Source: Bradyrhizobium algeriense
Lineage (GTDB): Bacteria > Pseudomonadota > Alphaproteobacteria > Rhizobiales > Xanthobacteraceae
Reading direction: 5' to 3'
Length of the DNA stretch: 64,000 bases
Assembly: GCF_003062295.1 (NCBI RefSeq)
Contig: NZ_PYCN01000022.1
Span: 1 to 64,000, forward strand
The notes beneath the pieces are model-generated. The model worked only from the letters and a program-made list of their open reading frames with translations, ran no database searches and was not told the origin of the DNA. Shown one piece after another: positions 45,630 through 54,362 of this stretch (positions are counted from its first letter, which is position 1; each line of letters begins with the position of its first letter). The translations under genes were made by a program, and so were the position numbers.

Positions 45630-45812
45630 ATGAATCGCAGGAAGCTCCTCAAGGTCGCAGGTGCGGCCGTTGCCTCTACCGCAATCAGCGCGCCCGCCAT
45701 CGCCCAATCGGCCCCCGCCGTGCGCTGGCGTCTCACGACGTCCTTCCCCAAGAGGCTCGATACGCTACGACAATTACATGATCAGGCGGATCCGCGCCTG
45801 ATCGGCGTCTGA
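45630..45812 (+). pseudogene. Remnant of a TRAP transporter substrate-binding protein (DctP type)
   Basis: The 60-codon frame begins with a Tat signal peptide MNRRKLLKVAGAAVASTAIS ending APAIAQ, followed by VRWRLTTSFPKRLDTL, the first strand of the mature DctP-type solute-binding domain (typically KWRLxSSFPKSLDTIYG). The similarity ends after about 46 codons and a stop follows at 45810. Intact family members have about 360 residues, so more than 85% is missing. A hairpin marks the breakpoint region. A good ribosome site upstream (AAGGAG) survives. Confidence 0.8.
45780..45803. repeat. Short inverted repeat at the truncation point of the TRAP remnant
   Basis: gatcaggcg (45780-45788) and cgcctgatc (45795-45803) form a perfect 9-bp inverted repeat around a six-base loop. 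It lies just after the point where homology to TRAP binding proteins ends. It could be the scar of an excised or deleted element, or a weak transcription terminator without a T run. Confidence 0.45.
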
Positions 45813-45831
45813 GCAGATTCGGGGGCTTGAA

Positions 45832-47454
45832 TTGGACATTCGTACCGGCCGGCCCGTCGCGCTTTCCTCGAATGGCATGGTGACGTCGCCGCATTCGCTC
45901 GCCTCCGCGGCCGGCCTTGACGTGCTGCGCGCCGGCGGCTCCGCCATCGACGCAGCGATCGCGGCCAGCGCGGTGCTGTCGGTTGTCTATCCGCACATGA
46001 CCGGTCTCGGTGGCGATGCGTTCTGGCTCGTTCATGACGGCGCGAGCGGCGAGATTCGCTCCCTCAACGGCGGCGGCAAGGCGGCGAAGGGCGCCACGCT
46101 GTCGTCCTTTGAAGCGTGCGGGCTGAATGAAATCCCGCTGCGGGGCATCGTGCCGGCGACCTTGACGGTGCCGGGTGGAGTTGCGAGCTGGATCGAGGCG
46201 CACGATGCCTATGGAAGGCTTCCGCTGCGGCGCGTGCTGGAAAGCGCCATCCGGTATGCAAGCGACGGCTTTCCGGTCACCGGCCGCCTTGCAAGCTTCA
46301 TCGAGATGATGCGCGATGATCTGGTGCGGCATCAAGCGGCCGCAGCGCTTTTCTTTGCCGATGGGGCGGCAGTGCGGTCGGGCGCGAAGCTTGCCAACGC
46401 AAACCTGGCGCGCACGTTGCAATCGATCGCGGATGACGGGTGGTCCGGCTTTTATGAAGGGCCGGTCGCCGCCGAGATGGCGCGGTTCTCCAAGGAAAAC
46501 GGCGGCCTGTTTCGCCTTGCCGATTTCGGCCGGCAAAGGGCCGTCTGGGCCGCTCCCCTTGTTGGCCGCTACCGCGACGTTACGGTCTTCAACACGCCGC
46601 CGCCGACGCAGGGTTTTACCGTGCTCGAAATGTTCAATCTCGTCGAGCCCCACCAACTGCACCGAAAGGATTTCCTCGGGCCCGACCAGGTCCATTTGCT
46701 GGTACAGGCCAAGCAGATCGCCTACCACGACCGCGACCAGGTGCTCGCCGATCCCGCGTTTGCCGATGTGCCGGTCGAGCGGCTGATATCGAAAGAATAC
46801 GCGGCCGAGCGCGGCCGGCTGATCGACGCGAGGTCGGCATTGAAATGGGACATGGTGCCGTCGTTCGGCAGCCTGTCCGGCGATACGGTCTATGTCGCCG
46901 CCGTCGATCGCGACGGCAATGCGGCGTCGCTGATTCAAAGCCTGTATGGCGCCTTCGGCTCCTGCGTGGTTGCGGGAGACACCGGCGTCATCCTGCAAAA
47001 CCGCGGCGCCTATTTCTCGCTCGACCGCAATCACCCCAATCGCCTCGAACCCGGCAAGATCCCGCTGCATACGCTGATCGCCTCGATGGCCAAGCGCGAC
47101 GGCAAGCTCTGGAGCGTGCTCGGCTGCATGGGGGCGGATGGCCAGCCGCAAATCCAGATGCAGCTCTATTCGGCGATGATCGATTTCGGCCTCGACATTC
47201 AGGAGGCCATCGAGATGCCGCGGTTTCTTTCCGGCCGCTTTGCCCTCGGCGAAGCGCGCGACACGCTGCATATCGAGAGCCGCTTCCCCGAAGCTACGAT
47301 CGACGCGCTCGCGCAACGCGGCCACGCGATCAACCGCTGGGACGCCTGGAACGAAATGGCCGGTCACGCGCACGGCATCACCATCGACCGGCGGAACGGC
47401 ACATTGAGCGGCGGCTCGGATCCGCGCAGCGATGGGGCGGCGATCGGGTATTAG
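45832..47454 (+). CDS. Gamma-glutamyltransferase family protein
   Basis: A 540-aa Ntn-hydrolase of the GGT family. The N-terminal GMVTSPHSLASAAGLDVLRA then GGSAIDAAIAASAVLSVVYP and TGLGGDAFWLV match GGT. The autoprocessing nucleophile is Thr352 in SLSGDTVYVAAVDRDGN. LNGGGKAAKGAT and MGADGQPQIQMQL follow the GGT-like branch that includes acylases. No signal peptide is present, unlike periplasmic Ggt, so the substrate may be a cytoplasmic amide rather than glutathione. The start is TTG at 45832 behind GGGGGC; no ATG fits the family start. Confidence 0.9.
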   Translation: MDIRTGRPVALSSNGMVTSPHSLASAAGLDVLRAGGSAIDAAIAASAVLSVVYPHMTGLGGDAFWLVHDGASGEIRSLNGGGKAAKGATLSSFEACGLNEIPLRGIVPATLTVPGGVASWIEAHDAYGRLPLRRVLESAIRYASDGFPVTGRLASFIEMMRDDLVRHQAAAALFFADGAAVRSGAKLANANLARTLQSIADDGWSGFYEGPVAAEMARFSKENGGLFRLADFGRQRAVWAAPLVGRYRDVTVFNTPPPTQGFTVLEMFNLVEPHQLHRKDFLGPDQVHLLVQAKQIAYHDRDQVLADPAFADVPVERLISKEYAAERGRLIDARSALKWDMVPSFGSLSGDTVYVAAVDRDGNAASLIQSLYGAFGSCVVAGDTGVILQNRGAYFSLDRNHPNRLEPGKIPLHTLIASMAKRDGKLWSVLGCMGADGQPQIQMQLYSAMIDFGLDIQEAIEMPRFLSGRFALGEARDTLHIESRFPEATIDALAQRGHAINRWDAWNEMAGHAHGITIDRRNGTLSGGSDPRSDGAAIGY

Positions 47455-47536
47455 GTCATCGGGTATCAGGTCAATGGATCAACGGCCCGCTCAGTCGGGC
47501 AGGCCATTGGACGGAACGCGAAGGCAGGCGTCGATC

Positions 47537-48460
47537 TCAATCAAGATCGCCTTTCATGCATGCGGTGATAAAGTCTGTCCTTCCGCGCGATTCATTGCTG
47601 CCCCACCCGCGTTGAGCCGCAAGATCCTTGCAGGATTGAAAGGAACGCTTTGTAACCTCCGCTTCGTTTTTAGTCGAACTGGTGCGGCGGACGGCTGGGA
47701 CGGGCGCTGACGATGCCGGAGGTGATGATGATGATGCCGGAGGTGGGGTCGTCGACACCGGCGGCAATGCTGCGGCAGTCGTTGGGCTCGACGAAGCCTT
47801 GCCGTCGGGCTTCTGGGTTACAGACAAGAAAGCAAAAGCCGCAGTGCATAGCGCGACGGCGCCGATGAGTGCGACCGAAAGCCACTTGGCCGATTTTGCG
47901 CTTGCCGGAGCGGCAGTCGCCTGCGACGCCCCAGAAGATCGGCCATCGTCCCACGTCACCACGACAAAGGCATGAACCGGCGCCGGAATATTCTTCACCT
48001 TCCGCGCGCCGATGTCGATAAATCGCGCGGACAGCTTGCCGGTCACTTGCTCATGCACGGCGCGTGAAATACAGATACCGCCAACTTCGGCCAGGCCTTC
48101 GAGGCGTGCGGCAATATTGACGCCATCGCCGAGCAGATCGCCCTCGCGCTCCACCACGTCGCCGATACCAATGCCGATGCGATAGCTCATCTGCCGGCTG
48201 GCCGGATAAGCGAGGTTCCGCGTGCGCAGGCTTTCCTGGATATCGATGGCGCAGCGTACCGCTTCGACCGCGCTGGGGAATTCTGCAAGAACGGCATCGC
48301 CCGCGGTATTGAAAATGCGGCCGCCCGCTATCGCAATGAAGTCGTCAATGGTGGTTCGACAGGACGCCATTCGCCGCAGCGTCTCTTCTTCGTCATCGGC
48401 GACCAACCTGCCGTAGTCGGCGATGTGGGCTACCAGAATTGCGGCGATCTTGCGCCTCAT
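47537..48460 (-). CDS. Class III adenylate/guanylate cyclase-like protein with substituted metal ligand
   Basis: A 307-aa protein. The N-terminal class III cyclase domain (about 1-160) is followed by a Ser/Ala linker, one membrane helix (WLSVALIGAVALCTAAFAFL), a Pro/Ser-rich stretch and a short cysteine-containing tail. Where active enzymes read LVADVxGYSRL, this one reads LVAHIADYGRL: the first metal Asp is His. The second Asp is kept (NTAGDAVLAEF), as are GDGVNIAARLE transition-state residues. Activity is therefore uncertain. The ATG giving MRRKIAAILV matches family starts; an ATG six codons upstream is also open. Confidence 0.87.
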   Translation of the reverse strand: MRRKIAAILVAHIADYGRLVADDEEETLRRMASCRTTIDDFIAIAGGRIFNTAGDAVLAEFPSAVEAVRCAIDIQESLRTRNLAYPASRQMSYRIGIGIGDVVEREGDLLGDGVNIAARLEGLAEVGGICISRAVHEQVTGKLSARFIDIGARKVKNIPAPVHAFVVVTWDDGRSSGASQATAAPASAKSAKWLSVALIGAVALCTAAFAFLSVTQKPDGKASSSPTTAAALPPVSTTPPPASSSSPPASSAPVPAVRRTSSTKNEAEVTKRSFQSCKDLAAQRGWGSNESRGRTDFITACMKGDLD

Positions 48461-48685
48461 GAAGATGGCATCCCGCATAAATCGGTCGCAGCAAAATGCT
48501 CCCAGGTTAGGACAACCAGGACGATTAAAATCCGGTCGGCGTCAAGCGAAGCCTATCCGCCGGCCATTCAGGCCGCAATACCCAAACTTCCCGTAACGTG
48601 CCAGAATCCTTGACATTTGAACCGATTGGTCGTGCGGTCGCGGGTTCTGTCGCAGCCCGAACGCGCCTCGAATAGGAGCAACGCC

Positions 48686-49492
48686 ATGCCGCTGTGGACG
48701 TGCGAACAATGTGGTGCCCAGTTTCCCGAAAGCGCTGCGCCGCCGCGGGCCTGCCCGGTTTGCGAGGACGAGCGGCAATTTGTGAACTGGAAGGGCCAGG
48801 CGTGGCTCACGCGCGAGGAATTGGCGAAACGTTACAAGCTCGTCTGGCGTGACGACCTCGACATTCCCGGCATCAGCATGCAGCCGGGTTTTGCGATCGG
48901 GCAGCGCGCGCTGCTGGTGCCCGAGGCCGATGGATGCGTAATGTGGGATTGTGTGCCGCTGGCCACCCGCGAAGCCATCGACTATGTCCGCGCGCTCGGC
49001 GGCCTGAAGGCGATTGCCGTCTCGCACCCGCATTACTATGGCGCGGTCGCCGATTGGAGCGAAGCGTTCGGCGGCGCGCCGGTCTATCTGCATGGCGACG
49101 ATCGCGCTTTCGTCACACGGCCGCACCCGGCCATCGTGCCATGGACCGGCGACAACCACAGGCTCTCCGACGACATTGTTCTGGTGCGAACCGGCGGACA
49201 TTTCGCCGGCGGCACGATCCTGCACTGGCGCGCGGGCGCGGAGGGCAGGGGTGCATTACTTACTGGCGATGTCGCGATGGTGGCGATGGACCGCCGCTCG
49301 CTCAGCTTCATGTACAGCTTTCCGAACTACATTCCGCTCAATGCGTCGGCCGTGCGGCGGATCTGGGCTGCGGTCGAGCCGCTGGCGTTCGACCGCATCT
49401 ATGGCGCATGGTGGGGCCGCAACATCGCCGACAATGCAAAGGCGGCGTTCGAGATGTCCGTCCAGCGCTATATCGCGGCGATCTCCGGCTGA
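48686..49492 (+). CDS. MBL-fold protein with N-terminal rubredoxin-like zinc knuckle
   Basis: A 268-aa protein. MPLWTCEQCGAQFPES and ACPVCEDE form a CxxC...CxxC knuckle. The rest has a metallo-beta-lactamase-like layout: IAVSHPHYYGAVADW in place of HxHxDH, VRTGGHFAGGTILHW, GALLTGDVAMVA and YGAWWGRNI. The Asp-His half of the metal motif is replaced by Tyr-Gly, so only part of the site is conserved. Close relatives with the same substitution exist in proteobacteria, so it is probably a coherent subfamily rather than decay. The ATG follows AGGAG. Confidence 0.83.
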   Translation: MPLWTCEQCGAQFPESAAPPRACPVCEDERQFVNWKGQAWLTREELAKRYKLVWRDDLDIPGISMQPGFAIGQRALLVPEADGCVMWDCVPLATREAIDYVRALGGLKAIAVSHPHYYGAVADWSEAFGGAPVYLHGDDRAFVTRPHPAIVPWTGDNHRLSDDIVLVRTGGHFAGGTILHWRAGAEGRGALLTGDVAMVAMDRRSLSFMYSFPNYIPLNASAVRRIWAAVEPLAFDRIYGAWWGRNIADNAKAAFEMSVQRYIAAISG

Positions 49493-49604
49493 GGAATAGG
49501 GCAAGCTCGACTGCGCCGCGCGGCAAGCGGTGTCGTCGATCATCGCAGACACCGGATGCGAGAGCCTGCTGGCTCCCGCAGCCGCAGCATGGACCATGAA
49601 CCAG

Positions 49605-50693
49605 CTAGCGGTTGCCGGCGCCGACCGCGGCTACGCCTCGCGTCATCGGCGCCGCCTTTCGCGCCGGCTGCGGCGGAATAGTCCCGCTTTTGGGCTCGTT
49701 GAGCCAGCCGCTGAGGCGCGACATCAACCCTGATTGTTCGACCGTCCGCGGTTCCTGCACGAAGGGGTCGGTGTAGCACCTTGCGCCCGCAGCCTTGGCA
49801 ATCCGCGCCACTGCGTCGGTCATCGCCGGCGCGCCCGCGGTATAGACCACGTCGTCCGGCGACAGCTTTGGCAAATGATCGGTCGGCCGGCCGCTCTGAA
49901 TCGCGTGCGAGATTTGCTGCGGCTCCGACACCATCGGGATCAGCCTGACATTGGGAAACAGCGCCAGGCGGCACAGCGCGGCATGCATGTAGAGCGAACG
50001 GATGCTGCGGGCTTGCACGATGAAGACCATTTCGCGCTGCGGCTGCTCCATGATCGCGGCGACCGCGACCGACCACATCGGGGCGAAGCCGGTACCGCTG
50101 GCGACGAGAACGATGCGGCCTGCATGGCCTTGCCTGAAAAAGGCGCGGCCATACGGTCCCGTCAGCTTGACGCGGTGCCCGGGGCGGATTTCCTGGCCGA
50201 GCGCCGAGGATACCAGCCCGTCCGTAACCTTTCGGATGTGAAAGTGCAGCATGTGATCGTGGGGGGCGCCTTCCAGCGGAAAAGTCGGGCTGTAGGACCT
50301 CGCCGGAAAGCCCTGAAACTGCAGCTTGCAATATTGGCCGGGAAGATAATCGAGCGGCTTCGGCAGTTCGATGTCGACGCCCACCACGTCGGGCGCGAGC
50401 TGGACGGTCTGCGCCACTTCCGCCGACAGCGCCACCGGTTCGGGAGCGGCCTCGATCGCAATCTCGAGATCGGAAACGATCCGGGCCTGGCAGGCATGGA
50501 TCATGTCGTCGCCGCGGCTGTGGCCGCCGAACACCTGGCCGTCGACCAGGCGCACGCGGCAGGCGCCGCAGATTCCGGCGCGGCAATCGTGCGGAAGATC
50601 GACGCCGTTCATCAATGCCCAATCGAGCAGAAGCTCGCCGCGATTCGCCAGAAACGGCTCGTCGTTGATCGTGACTTTGCAAATCTTTGACAT
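49605..50693 (-). CDS. 2Fe-2S ferredoxin/flavin reductase (CDP-6-deoxy-delta-3,4-glucoseen reductase type)
   Basis: A 362-aa electron-transfer protein. The N-terminal plant-type [2Fe-2S] domain has ligands Cys37, Cys42, Cys45 and Cys68 (CRAGICGAC ... HAC). A FAD-binding barrel follows with ARSYSPTF (RxYS), then an NAD(P) domain with LVASGTGFAPMWSV and a VYTAGAPAMTDAV segment. A C-terminal extension of about 50 residues is Pro/Arg-rich. It is the reductase component type of oxygenases. It starts one base after the stop of the cytochrome b fusion gene, so the two are a functional pair. Confidence 0.9.
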   Translation of the reverse strand: MSKICKVTINDEPFLANRGELLLDWALMNGVDLPHDCRAGICGACRVRLVDGQVFGGHSRGDDMIHACQARIVSDLEIAIEAAPEPVALSAEVAQTVQLAPDVVGVDIELPKPLDYLPGQYCKLQFQGFPARSYSPTFPLEGAPHDHMLHFHIRKVTDGLVSSALGQEIRPGHRVKLTGPYGRAFFRQGHAGRIVLVASGTGFAPMWSVAVAAIMEQPQREMVFIVQARSIRSLYMHAALCRLALFPNVRLIPMVSEPQQISHAIQSGRPTDHLPKLSPDDVVYTAGAPAMTDAVARIAKAAGARCYTDPFVQEPRTVEQSGLMSRLSGWLNEPKSGTIPPQPARKAAPMTRGVAAVGAGNR

Positions 50694-52580
50694 TTATTCC
50701 ACCTCGATACGAATCGGCCGAACGTGCCGTGTATGTCTGATCTGGCTGTGGTCGAAAGCGGCGACCCGCATGAAGACGCCGGTCTTGATCGGCACGTCAA
50801 ACTGGCTTGTGGTGTCGAGCCGGCGTCGCACCTCGAGCGCCCAGAGGCCGGAGGCCCAGCGGGCTGCGCATCGAACATCGGCGCGATCGCCGGAAAATTC
50901 GCCGCCCACGATGACGCCCGGGATCACGGTTCCGGTCGGGATGCGGGCGTCGACATCGGTCGAATAGGCAACTGAATCCTTCTCGGGCATGAACCAGCGC
51001 GCGCCGTCGCTCTCGCCATGATTGGGATCGAGGTCGATATCGCCCATCGCGTCCGTCGTGGCGGCGACGACTTTGGGCAGGCGCAGCGGGGCGATCAAGC
51101 GGCTGCGGCGCGGGCCGCCTGACATGTCGGCCTCGATGGTGAAGTTGTCCCGGTAGTTTGCCGTTCCAGGGTCGGCTGCGAAGCCGCCCTTGTAGGGAAC
51201 GACGTTGGCCGCCTGCATCGGGGTCGGATTCAACGGAGGCCCGAAATGGGCGTCGTCCATCCATCCGGTCGCGCCGCTTGTGGCCTTCCACTGCCAGACG
51301 TCGGCGTAGCCGGACGCCGTGTAATGCAGTCCACGGCCGCTCATGGTGGCCGGCGCGCCGGCAACCGGCTGCGGCCCAGGATGAAAGGTTCGGCCGCCGG
51401 CCAGCGTGACATCCGATGTGGTCAGCAGCACCGAAAACTTGTCTTCGTTGTATTGATGCTCGTCGCCGAGCTGAAAGCCGGAATGAAGCAGATGCCATCC
51501 ATCGGCTTCCTTGACGAGCGGCAGGTGCTTCAGCGAACGCGTCGAATCCTGCCAAGTGAAGAGGAAGTACGCATAGGTGCCGTCATGCACCGCGCGGACC
51601 TCGATTCTGGCTTCGCCTTTGCCGTCGAAGTTTCCGCCTTCTCCGGTCAGCAACGAAAACGGCTTGACGCCACGCCAGGCCCGATCGGACGTGTCGCCGT
51701 CGAGGACCGGTGCGTCGGCGGCGCCGATGCGGCGAATCTGCACACTGTCCACCGCCAGCCGGTCGGTGGCTACGATGAGCGAGGCGCCAGTGATCGCGGC
51801 GGCGGCCGCGACCACGAACGCATTGGCCTGCAGGGTCGGGTTTCGCGATCGCGCAGGCCCGGCCGGGGGGCGGGGCGCCGGATCCGGCTCAGCCGTTCGA
51901 TCGCGGCGCATCTCTGCGCGCGGCTGCAGCGGGTGGGACGAGGCATCGGGCGGCGCGTCCGGGTTTTCAGGTCCTTGCGAACGCGCCGACTGCTCGGCCA
52001 GCATGCCCAGCAGTTCGACGGCATCGAGCCGCGGCGGCGGCGCAGGCAGCGGGGCGGGACGAAAAATGCGCAGCAGTTGCGAAGCCCCGCCGCTTTTGAA
52101 CTGGGTCAAGACATGCAGGACGACAAAGGCGAGGATCACCCAGGTCCCGACCCAGTGCAGCATCGCAACGTCATAGCCGGAGTAGAAACCGAAATAGAGC
52201 GCGCCGCCGCTGACCAATAGCCCGGCCATCGTGACAAAGAAAATCCAGTACATCAGGGCGATCACGGCGCTCAACCTCGCCTGCCCGCGGCCGACAAACA
52301 GCCCGCGCAGGCGAACTTTGTCGAGCTGGACGCGGCGGCCGAGTCCGGAGCGGAGCATATAAACGATGTAGCCGATCGCCACCGCGACCAGGACGATGGC
52401 GGCCTGCATATGGGCGATCCATACGCTGTCACGCGGCAGAACGGCATCGAACCAGTTGATCCAGGTACGGTCGGGTGTTTCGGTCGCGATACGCAAGCCG
52501 GTAACGAGCGCAACGGCGAAGGCTGCCACGAACGTCCAGTGTAGAATGATGGTCCCATAGTCCGTCTTACGCTGCCTCAC
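50694..52580 (-). CDS. Cytochrome b561-type membrane domain fused to ethylbenzene-dehydrogenase-like heme-binding domain
   Basis: A 628-aa fusion. Residues 1-170 are a four-helix cytochrome b module with candidate heme ligands His14, His57, His142 and His156. Residues 175-247 are a Pro-rich linker. A fifth helix (about 250-271) follows, then a periplasmic domain (285-628) of the ethylbenzene dehydrogenase/DMSO-reductase gamma-subunit type, starting near APVLDGDTSDRAWRG and containing ARIEVRAVHDGTYAYFLFTW. This architecture would connect the quinone pool to a periplasmic heme b. The adjacent reductase gene suggests NAD(P)H-driven electron supply. Confidence 0.88.
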   Translation of the reverse strand: MRQRKTDYGTIILHWTFVAAFAVALVTGLRIATETPDRTWINWFDAVLPRDSVWIAHMQAAIVLVAVAIGYIVYMLRSGLGRRVQLDKVRLRGLFVGRGQARLSAVIALMYWIFFVTMAGLLVSGGALYFGFYSGYDVAMLHWVGTWVILAFVVLHVLTQFKSGGASQLLRIFRPAPLPAPPPRLDAVELLGMLAEQSARSQGPENPDAPPDASSHPLQPRAEMRRDRTAEPDPAPRPPAGPARSRNPTLQANAFVVAAAAAITGASLIVATDRLAVDSVQIRRIGAADAPVLDGDTSDRAWRGVKPFSLLTGEGGNFDGKGEARIEVRAVHDGTYAYFLFTWQDSTRSLKHLPLVKEADGWHLLHSGFQLGDEHQYNEDKFSVLLTTSDVTLAGGRTFHPGPQPVAGAPATMSGRGLHYTASGYADVWQWKATSGATGWMDDAHFGPPLNPTPMQAANVVPYKGGFAADPGTANYRDNFTIEADMSGGPRRSRLIAPLRLPKVVAATTDAMGDIDLDPNHGESDGARWFMPEKDSVAYSTDVDARIPTGTVIPGVIVGGEFSGDRADVRCAARWASGLWALEVRRRLDTTSQFDVPIKTGVFMRVAAFDHSQIRHTRHVRPIRIEVE

Positions 52581-52783
52581 GCATACGCCCCGCTACTTCA
52601 CTTCCGAGGCAGCAACCGCGCCGATTTCCTCCAACCGCCGATGTCGCCGCCGTACTAATGATGGTCCCCAGAGCCGTCATTGAGGCCATCGTCTAAAGAT
52701 TTGCGGCGCAGGCCGGCTAAAACCTGTTCTCTGCGCCCGCTGCGTGCGCCGGATCGGCGAACGCGTTCTTTGCTCGATGTATC

Positions 52784-52823
52784 GGCCTCCAGCATCCCCG
52801 GGACTTGGGGACGGCTGGAGGCC
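52784..52823 (-). terminator. Hairpin downstream of the acidic secreted-type protein gene
   Basis: A 10-bp perfect stem (ggcctccagc at 52784-52793, gctggaggcc at 52814-52823), extended inside by a cccc/gggg pairing, lies just after the 3' end of the gene at 52837-53916. No T run follows on either strand. It may protect the mRNA end or terminate weakly. Confidence 0.45.
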
Positions 52824-52836
52824 GCGCCGCGCGCCG

Positions 52837-53916
52837 CTATTCCCAAGTGTGATGTAAATGATGTGTCAATTCGGGCATGCCCGATTGGCTGTGATCGACG
52901 ATCGTGGGGGCTTCCGTCGTAACAATGGTGACCGGCACATCGCCGGTCGCGATGGTAGAAACTGGCGGCGAGGCCTGGGTTTCGCTGGCGCTGACGATGT
53001 TGACGGCCTGCTGTCCTGGCGGGTTCGGCGGGCCCTGCGCAGTCATGCTTGCCAGATCGATATCGCCCGTAACGATATCGGTGATATCGCCACTGATGTG
53101 CTGTGCCGCACCAAGAGGGGCCTCCCCCTTGTTGATATGGCTGAGTTCGAGCTGGATCTGCTGCACGATCTCGTCGGCATCGTCGACGGTCAACCCAACG
53201 AACAGGTCAGGGTTTGCAGCTATCAACGCTTCCATCTCCGCTATCGCAGCATCGAGGTTCTCGTCGATCTGCGCCGTGTTTTCGGCGTCGCCGGCCTCCG
53301 CCAGATGGGTGGTCTCCGCCGAATTGGCGTCCGGCGCGGTGGCCTCCGTCTTGTCAGCGGGGACATCCTCGCGCGCCGGGATTGGTTCGGTTACCCCGTT
53401 CTGCGTCCCCGGATTCGCCAGCACGGGATCGGTATTGACGGTGTTGAGAATACTGAGATGGCTGGCGCGGAGCGCTTGTTCTGCGCCGGGCGCGCCTCCT
53501 CCACTCACCGAGGCGTTGGCTGCCGAGATGGCGGTGGTGATGTCGGACAAGATCGCCTGAACATGGCCGAGCGCGGCGCCGGAAAACTGCCCCGCATTGA
53601 TCCCGGCCAGCAATCCGCTGTGTGCCGCCGCGAGATCGTTCGTATGGGGCGTCACGCTTCCGGATACCTTGCCGCCCTCCTCGGGGCCGTTCTGCCAAAC
53701 GTCGCCGACCAGCGACCGCGTCGTACCGTTGAAGGTCGTGCCGAGGTCGAGAAGATTTGGAGGGGTTGAGGAGCCGGGCGCATGCCTGGCAGGCAGCGTT
53801 TCGTCGGGAGGGGGCACGGCGGACGGCGATTCCGGAGCGGCTTGCTGACTCACGACCTCATCGATCGGCAAATCGGCGTCGCGAAGATACTCCTTGTCAG
53901 CGAAGCCCGCCATCAT
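52837..53916 (-). CDS. Acidic Ala/Thr-rich protein, candidate type I secretion substrate
   Basis: A 359-aa acidic protein without cysteine, signal peptide or membrane helix, beginning MMAGFADKEYLRDADLPIDE. It is rich in Ala, Thr, Gly, Asp and Asn, with a predicted helical middle (ENLDAAIAEMEALIAANPDL) and a His-rich end (PELTHHLHHTWE). No RTX nonapeptides are seen and I recognise no family. It is transcribed divergently from a type I secretion ABC transporter/HlyD pair. The lack of cysteine, acidic composition and context suggest it is the exported substrate. The double ATG at 53911-53916 follows AGGGGA. Confidence 0.65.
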   Translation of the reverse strand: MMAGFADKEYLRDADLPIDEVVSQQAAPESPSAVPPPDETLPARHAPGSSTPPNLLDLGTTFNGTTRSLVGDVWQNGPEEGGKVSGSVTPHTNDLAAAHSGLLAGINAGQFSGAALGHVQAILSDITTAISAANASVSGGGAPGAEQALRASHLSILNTVNTDPVLANPGTQNGVTEPIPAREDVPADKTEATAPDANSAETTHLAEAGDAENTAQIDENLDAAIAEMEALIAANPDLFVGLTVDDADEIVQQIQLELSHINKGEAPLGAAQHISGDITDIVTGDIDLASMTAQGPPNPPGQQAVNIVSASETQASPPVSTIATGDVPVTIVTTEAPTIVDHSQSGMPELTHHLHHTWE

Positions 53917-54362
53917 TCGTCCCCTGCTATTCACTCAGTTTCATGACATATGGGCGCAATCCTCCGCCAGAAAGCAGGATGTGCGCACGATGAAGGATCA
54001 CGGAGCTTCGTGGCGTCATTCGGCCGACACAGCGACCAATGAGCGCCGAAGCAAGGTTATAGACGGACGAATCCATGACGCCCGCCGCGCCGAAAAACGG
54101 CGAATTAGACGCGCTCGAAAGAGGGATATCGCAGCCCATGTCGGCGTCCATCGCGCAAATCCGAGACGCTGTCCCTCCCGTGCCGGAATATTGCTCGGCC
54201 GCGCACACACCGGACAGGCGACAACGAGGCCTTTGCCACCGTTCTACCCACGAGCGAACTTGAACAATCGGCATTCGTCGCATTCTCGCCGAAAAATGGT
54301 CTGCATCGCGCGTCAAGGAGACTTGCAGGGAGACCCGCTTGAGCGGGTCGAAGGGCAGTTCA
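53917..54362. other. Divergent promoter region of the type I secretion locus
   Basis: About 446 bases between the acidic protein and the ABC transporter. It probably holds promoters for both. Open frames in it have no recognizable similarity and no supporting ribosome sites, and I found no repeat or strong hairpin. Confidence 0.4.

Noticed and set aside
45733..47373. Minus-strand open frame of about 546 codons opposite the gamma-glutamyltransferase gene
   Set aside because: Mirror frame of a conserved enzyme with intact nucleophile site; composition is spurious.
53927..54316. Possible 129-codon gene in the type I secretion promoter region (minus strand)
   Set aside because: No ribosome site, no similarity, random-looking composition, and it occupies the expected divergent promoter.
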